From NCBI GenBank assembly GCA_015520985.1, contig WAOY01000105.1, positions 1 through 10,067 on the forward strand: a DNA stretch of 10,067 bases, written 5' to 3'. The position numbers and the translations under genes are program-made. This document shows positions 6,874-10,067 of the stretch, in pieces. This DNA comes from DHVE2 group archaeon (GTDB lineage Archaea > Thermoplasmatota > Thermoplasmata > Thermoplasmatales > Aciduliprofundaceae). Below the pieces are notes generated by a model. That model was not told the origin of the DNA and did no database searches. It was given only the letters and a program-made list of their open reading frames with translations. Positions within the stretch are counted from its first letter, which is position 1. Every line of letters starts with the position of its first letter.

Positions 6874-8520
6874 TTACCTTTTCCTCCTGAATACTGCCAG
6901 TATGGCTGGAATTGCGATCACCACCGGGACCCATAGCTCAGGTATCGGTAGGTTAATCACCACGGTATACTCTTCGCTCCTGTCGCTCTTCTGGAGTCCG
7001 TCGTCCGCTGATATGTAATAGTATAGCTTCCCAGAGTGATTACCCGTATCAATGCTGGCGTTCCACCACCCGTCAAACGTGTTTCCGGATCGAAGATACA
7101 TGGTTGTAACGTTGTATGTGCTCTCGTTTTCGAATCGGTAGAAGAGGAGGACGTGCCGCACCTCCGTGTATGATGTTACGTGCGCACTTACGTTCAGCAT
7201 ATCGCCCGAATTCACTGTGGAATTCTCACTGGAATTCGTCACGTCCACTATCCTTAGGGGAAGGGGCATGGTAGCAAACATGGCGTTGTCTCCGGGATTT
7301 TCGGCGGTGTATCCAAGAGAGACGTTGCCAAACCTGTCCGCAACGATGGTGGCGTAATCACCAATAAAAGAATGTGTGTTTGTCCAGGAATCCACCACGA
7401 TCTCAGGGGAGAATGTGCCCGTCTCGTAGGTGTAATTCCGGTAAATCACGCTTATCTGCTTGTTGGAATTGACCATACGGTAGTACATAAGATGCACAAC
7501 TCCGTTGGGGGAGATGGAGACGGAGGGATACATATACCTGTAAGAGGACCCGGTTAGATCACCAACCTCCCTAGTGTTCCACGTCGCTCCACCGTCGTGA
7601 CTCTCGGCGAGGTAAACCTGCGAATAGGTATCATTACTAACCCACACCACGTACACGTTGGACCCATTAACCGCTATCTGGGGAATCGGCCCAGACCTGG
7701 GATCACTTTCCCATGAATTTGATCCCACACTACCAACTACGTACTGGGTAAAACTTATACCTCCATCGGTGGATATGGAGACGGCCATCTCATCCCATGA
7801 GCCTGAGTAATGCACTGTGGCGATGAATATCGCTCCGGTTTCATTAACGGCTATCCCGGGATAGAGGTTGTATCCAGGTATCTCCACCTTGGGTGTCCAG
7901 CTGTGTATCGTGCCGTCTGTGGTTCTGCTGAACTCTGTCATGTACGTGGATACATTATCCCACGCCACATACAGATTACCGTTCCAGTAGGTTGCCCATG
8001 GTTTGTCAACATCGTAGGGCCATATTAAAGCTTCATCAGACCAAGTATCACCGTGATCCGTACTCATTTTCACAACAAGCTGGCTGTGCTTTAGATCGCT
8101 CTCAGATGAGTTGAACTCCATCAGGAAATAGTAAACGTTATCGCCATCCCCTGGCACCACTACAGGATCCCCTGCAGCGTCGTGAAAATCACCATCAGTG
8201 GTGTTCCCCAAAACTTGATTGGCACTCCAAGTGGCTCCTCCGTCTAGAGAATAGGAAAATCCAAGGTGAACGTACCCGTTGGACCAGGATACGTCGCGAT
8301 AGTCGTTCCACCCCATGTAGAATATCCCGCTTTCACTGCGTGATAGGAAAATTTCGTTTGCTTCTGGTGAATCCTGGCTAACCTGCACGGTGGTGAATCC
8401 CCTTGTAGATGGTACCGACTCCGAAGCAACAGGTGGATGAGAATGCACGAATAGAACAAGCATTAACGATATAAACAGTACAAACGCCACCACCAGGGTA
8501 AATATGCGTCGCCGTACCAT
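6874..8520 (-). CDS. Membrane-anchored sialidase-fold beta-propeller surface protein
   Basis: The 548-residue protein starts with RRR and a hydrophobic segment (about 6-25) acting as signal peptide or anchor. Residues 40-420 resemble the sialidase/BNR propeller, with Asp boxes at 91-98 (SLDGGATW), 153-160 (STDHGDTW), 250-257 (STDGGISF) and 307-314 (SHDGGATW). Residues 421-522 look like an Ig-like beta-sandwich. The end is PIPELW, a hydrophobic segment (about 529-544) and RRKR, as in archaeal surface proteins anchored or processed at the C-terminus. I count 15 N-x-S/T sequons, consistent with glycosylation outside the cell. I see no FRIP-type arginine motif, so sialidase activity is not supported; binding or adhesion, or another glycosidase activity, is possible. 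The ATG at 8520 is backed by a TATA-like box about 27 bases upstream and the basic N-terminus. Its ligand is unknown. Confidence 0.82.
   Translation of the reverse strand: MVRRRIFTLVVAFVLFISLMLVLFVHSHPPVASESVPSTRGFTTVQVSQDSPEANEIFLSRSESGIFYMGWNDYRDVSWSNGYVHLGFSYSLDGGATWSANQVLGNTTDGDFHDAAGDPVVVPGDGDNVYYFLMEFNSSESDLKHSQLVVKMSTDHGDTWSDEALIWPYDVDKPWATYWNGNLYVAWDNVSTYMTEFSRTTDGTIHSWTPKVEIPGYNLYPGIAVNETGAIFIATVHYSGSWDEMAVSISTDGGISFTQYVVGSVGSNSWESDPRSGPIPQIAVNGSNVYVVWVSNDTYSQVYLAESHDGGATWNTREVGDLTGSSYRYMYPSVSISPNGVVHLMYYRMVNSNKQISVIYRNYTYETGTFSPEIVVDSWTNTHSFIGDYATIVADRFGNVSLGYTAENPGDNAMFATMPLPLRIVDVTNSSENSTVNSGDMLNVSAHVTSYTEVRHVLLFYRFENESTYNVTTMYLRSGNTFDGWWNASIDTGNHSGKLYYYISADDGLQKSDRSEEYTVVINLPIPELWVPVVIAIPAILAVFRRKR
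7208..7237 (-). repeat. Three GAATTC units at a 12-base period, coding an N-S sequon cluster
   Basis: GAATTC occurs at 7208, 7220 and 7232, exactly 12 bases apart. In the sialidase-like gene this encodes residues 429-438, NSSENSTVNS: an N-S pair every four residues, two of them full N-glycosylation sequons. It sits at the join between the propeller and the C-terminal sandwich. A small in-frame duplication is a plausible origin. Confidence 0.6.
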
Positions 8521-8540
8521 ATGCTACTCAATACCACCGA

Positions 8541-8552
8541 AGTTTAATAATT
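8541..8552 (-). promoter_or_regulatory. Putative TATA-box promoter of the sialidase-like gene
   Basis: The minus-strand AAATTATTAAAC is centred about 27 bases before the ATG at 8520, in the 37-base gap after the PhoU/RCK_C gene. No ribosome binding site precedes the ATG, which again fits a leaderless transcript. Confidence 0.5.
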
Positions 8553-8557
8553 TTGCG

Positions 8558-9127
8558 CTATAATTTTCTGTCCTTACCCCGGCACAGATTCTTGAAATGC
8601 TTAACTCCTTCTATTGGGCCCTTAGCGATAAGTATGTCATTCGGAAGTATTTTCGTGTTCTCCGTTGGTCCGAAGATCCACTTACCGCCCCTCTTTATGG
8701 CGATAACCCACATGCCAGTTTCACTCGCGAGATTAAGTTCACCCAGGGTCTTGTTTGCAAGTATGCTGTTCTCGCTGACCTTCCCGAGGGTTATTGTGAT
8801 ATCGCTCTCCCTAATGCTCTCCTTTATTATGGGATGGGGCTCTATATCTCTCAGGACAACATCTGCAATCTGCACAGCGGAATCGGATATGGCCTCTATG
8901 CTGGTCGCGAGGCGTATGACAATCAGAGCCTTTGACGGTTCACCATCCTCTATAGCCTGCTTTATGGCCGCTTCCTGTATGCGGTAATACGTTTCATCCA
9001 CCTTCTCCTCAAGATACTTTACCTCCTCCGCTATTTCTCGATTGTTGTATATCAGTGCGGAGTAGGCAAGGTCTATCATAAGCTCGGATATGTTCTTCAT
9101 TTCAATGAGCATCTCCCCTAGTCCCAA
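8558..9127 (-). CDS. PhoU-like/RCK_C (TrkA-C) regulatory protein, second of a tandem pair
   Basis: Residues 1-95 are helical and PhoU-like, with SELMIDLAYSALIY near the start and a long charged helix (REIAEEVKYLEEKVDE). Residues 105-180 form an RCK_C/TrkA-C ligand-binding domain, with ETGMWVIAIKRGGKW and NDILIAKG. RCK_C domains regulate cation channels and transporters, and archaeal proteins of this two-domain type are usually viewed as cytosolic regulators of ion transport. No transporter lies in the window, so the partner is unknown. The chosen start is TTG at 9127: GAGGTGA at 9134-9140 is 6 bases upstream, and the resulting N-terminus aligns with that of the neighbouring paralogue. ATG 9112 would shorten it by five residues. 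It overlaps the upstream gene by 10 bases, so the pair is one operon. Confidence 0.85.
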   Translation of the reverse strand: MGLGEMLIEMKNISELMIDLAYSALIYNNREIAEEVKYLEEKVDETYYRIQEAAIKQAIEDGEPSKALIVIRLATSIEAISDSAVQIADVVLRDIEPHPIIKESIRESDITITLGKVSENSILANKTLGELNLASETGMWVIAIKRGGKWIFGPTENTKILPNDILIAKGPIEGVKHFKNLCRGKDRKL

Positions 9128-9690
9128 CTCTCCTCACCTCTGGCAACTCTCTCCATAAATTGATAACCATCTTCGGTACCTCGAATTATCAAAACGTCCC
9201 CGGCCTTTATACGAACATCCCCATCCGGATCATATATCCAGCGCTTGCCCCTCTTTATAGCAATTACACGCACCCCTGTTTCGGCTTCGATATTCAAATC
9301 CCCTATCGTCCGGTTCACTATGCTGGACCTGTCACTAACCATGACCACGTGAAGTTTCTCATCAGCCTTGCTGAAAATACTCGGCAGGAACGGGCGCATA
9401 GTTATGTCCACATCAAGAAGATAAACTATGTCTGTAGCTGCGTTGGCGATGTTCTTAGCTGCGTCGGCGACCTGCAGAATTCCAGAGAGTTGTTCGGCCT
9501 CCTCAATATTGTTCGCCGCCAGCATCGTCTTTATCCGTATCTTGTAAACCAGATCGTCCATCTCCCTTTCGAGACTCTCAACTTCCTTGGCCATATCCTC
9601 GCTGTCGAAAATCAGGGCAGAATAGGCAAGATCAACGATCAGTTCGGATTTCTCCTTGATCTCAACCAGCAGATCCTTCACGGATTCCAT
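9118..9690 (-). CDS. PhoU-like/RCK_C (TrkA-C) regulatory protein, first of a tandem pair
   Basis: This 190-residue paralogue of the next gene has the same layout: PhoU-like helices (1-95; SELIVDLAYSALIF, then a charged helix around 30-50) and an RCK_C domain (about 107-180; ETGVRVIAIKRGKRWIYDP and AGDVLIIRG). It has no signal peptide or membrane segment and is probably cytosolic. The two proteins may form a heteromeric sensor that gates a cation or magnesium transporter encoded elsewhere; that is inference from the family. The ATG at 9690 has a TATA-like box about 28 bases upstream and no ribosome binding site, so its message is probably leaderless, while the downstream partner uses a ribosome binding site. 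The helical half has diverged more than the RCK_C core, which may point to distinct partners. Confidence 0.85.
   Translation of the reverse strand: MESVKDLLVEIKEKSELIVDLAYSALIFDSEDMAKEVESLEREMDDLVYKIRIKTMLAANNIEEAEQLSGILQVADAAKNIANAATDIVYLLDVDITMRPFLPSIFSKADEKLHVVMVSDRSSIVNRTIGDLNIEAETGVRVIAIKRGKRWIYDPDGDVRIKAGDVLIIRGTEDGYQFMERVARGEESWD
9134..9140 (-). promoter_or_regulatory. Ribosome binding site supporting a TTG start
   Basis: The minus-strand GAGGTGA lies inside the end of the upstream gene, 6 bases before the TTG at 9127. It is a strong archaeal match at normal spacing, and is the main reason to prefer the TTG to ATG 9112. Confidence 0.6.
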
Positions 9691-9702
9691 CAGTTGGATT
9701 AG

Positions 9703-9709
9703 AAAAAAA
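9703..9709 (-). terminator. Putative T-run terminator of the right-edge surface protein gene
   Basis: Seven T residues on the minus strand lie 27-33 bases after the stop codon at 9736. Archaeal transcription often ends at such T runs. The run sits between the TATA-like box and the ATG of the next gene, so the terminator and promoter are merged. Confidence 0.4.
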
Positions 9710-9712
9710 GAG

Positions 9713-9724
9713 GATATAATATTT
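9713..9724 (-). promoter_or_regulatory. Putative TATA-box promoter of the PhoU/RCK_C pair
   Basis: The minus-strand AAATATTATATC is centred about 28 bases before the ATG at 9690 and lies in the 45-base gap after the right-edge gene. Spacing fits a leaderless transcript. Confidence 0.5.
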
Positions 9725-9735
9725 TCGTCCCAGAA

Positions 9736-10067
9736 CTAGCTCAGTAGCCAATCGATAATAGCCTGGAGCATCGCGGCACCGTTGTCCGCGTTGTACTTCT
9801 CCACCGCTTCGAAGGAGAAGGCGGTGAACACAACCTTGTAGTTGCCGTGGTCGTATGCGCTTCCAGTGTAGTGCGAAGAGTATTTGAACACTCCCACCGC
9901 ACCTGACTCCAGGGTGATCTCGTCTGCGTAGTTGTGGTACGGGTAGTCGAACTTCAGCGTACCAAGATTCGCCGTGAAGGTGCCACTCACTCCACCCACA
10001 TAACTGTACGCCACGTCGTTGGTCACCGATTTCACTCCAAGGTAATTATTTACGAATTCGTTGTCTA
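9736..10067 (-). CDS. 5'-partial C-terminal fragment, probable secreted or surface protein
   Basis: The frame is open to the right edge, leaving 109 full codons and a TAG at 9736-9738. The GTG at 10035 is not a credible start, because the upstream residues (DNEFVNNYLGV) continue the same domain. The fragment is rich in Tyr, Gly, Thr and Asn, as in exported proteins. Its plan (YLGV, then FDYPYHNYADEI, VGVFKYSS and NYKVVFTAFSFEAVEKY, ending AIIDWLL) resembles the last part of Rossmann-like domains related to class I glutamine amidotransferases, found at the C-terminus of some large archaeal surface proteins and peptidases. No catalytic motif is present in this part. The family is an uncertain recognition from the FSFEAV and WLL pattern; the function cannot be given without the missing N-terminal part. 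Confidence 0.6.
   Translation of the reverse strand, partial: DNEFVNNYLGVKSVTNDVAYSYVGGVSGTFTANLGTLKFDYPYHNYADEITLESGAVGVFKYSSHYTGSAYDHGNYKVVFTAFSFEAVEKYNADNGAAMLQAIIDWLLS

Noticed and set aside
7208..7237. GAATTC repeat as a regulatory array
   Set aside because: The 12-base period is in frame with the sialidase-like gene and encodes an N-S sequon cluster, so coding explains it.
10033..10035. GTG at 10035 as a start for a complete small protein
   Set aside because: The frame and domain pattern continue upstream to the window edge, so it is the end of a longer protein.

Overview
The window looks like archaeal chromosome, most likely from a euryarchaeon of the Thermoplasmatota or DHVE2 (Aciduliprofundum-like) type. 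The evidence is the gene set: aIF2-beta, a CTP-type riboflavin kinase with an N-terminal winged helix, an Lhr helicase, a two-gene pyrB-pyrI and paired PhoU/TrkA-C proteins. TATA-like boxes also lie about 25-30 bases upstream of most first-in-operon start codons, with no ribosome binding site between, which is the pattern of leaderless archaeal transcripts. The exact lineage is an inference.

Left part, plus strand. Positions 1-1064 hold the 3' portion of an AT-rich gene for a DNA-binding protein with a winged-helix-like segment, two SAP-like segments and a C-terminal PD-(D/E)XK nuclease-like domain. Its reading frame runs off the left edge, so the true start is outside the window. After a short AT-rich promoter comes lhr (1114-3777), a large superfamily 2 helicase with a C-terminal four-cysteine motif and a clearly higher G+C content.

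Centre, plus strand. An apparent operon (3841-5467) encodes aIF2-beta with a C-terminal TRAM domain, an Fcf1-like PIN nuclease, and the riboflavin kinase RibK/RbkR. Gene junctions are TAA-ATG and an 8-base overlap, so translation is probably coupled. This operon meets the minus-strand pyrB-pyrI operon tail to tail, and the two stop codons overlap.

Right part, minus strand, read from right to left. It starts with the C-terminal fragment of a probable secreted or surface protein, entering from the right edge. Next is a tandem overlapping pair of PhoU-like/RCK_C regulatory proteins, probably linked to ion transport. A membrane-anchored sialidase-fold beta-propeller follows, with four Asp boxes and many N-glycosylation sequons. 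Last are pyrB and pyrI, the catalytic and regulatory chains of aspartate carbamoyltransferase. Each unit has its own TATA-like element in a very short gap. No stretch over 300 bases lacks a gene, and I see no tRNA, rRNA, CRISPR array or insertion sequence.

Most of the window is ordinary archaeal housekeeping. The least explained parts are the AT-rich SAP/nuclease gene at the left edge, the aIF2-beta-PIN pairing, a palindrome containing the ribK ribosome binding site, and the two surface proteins.
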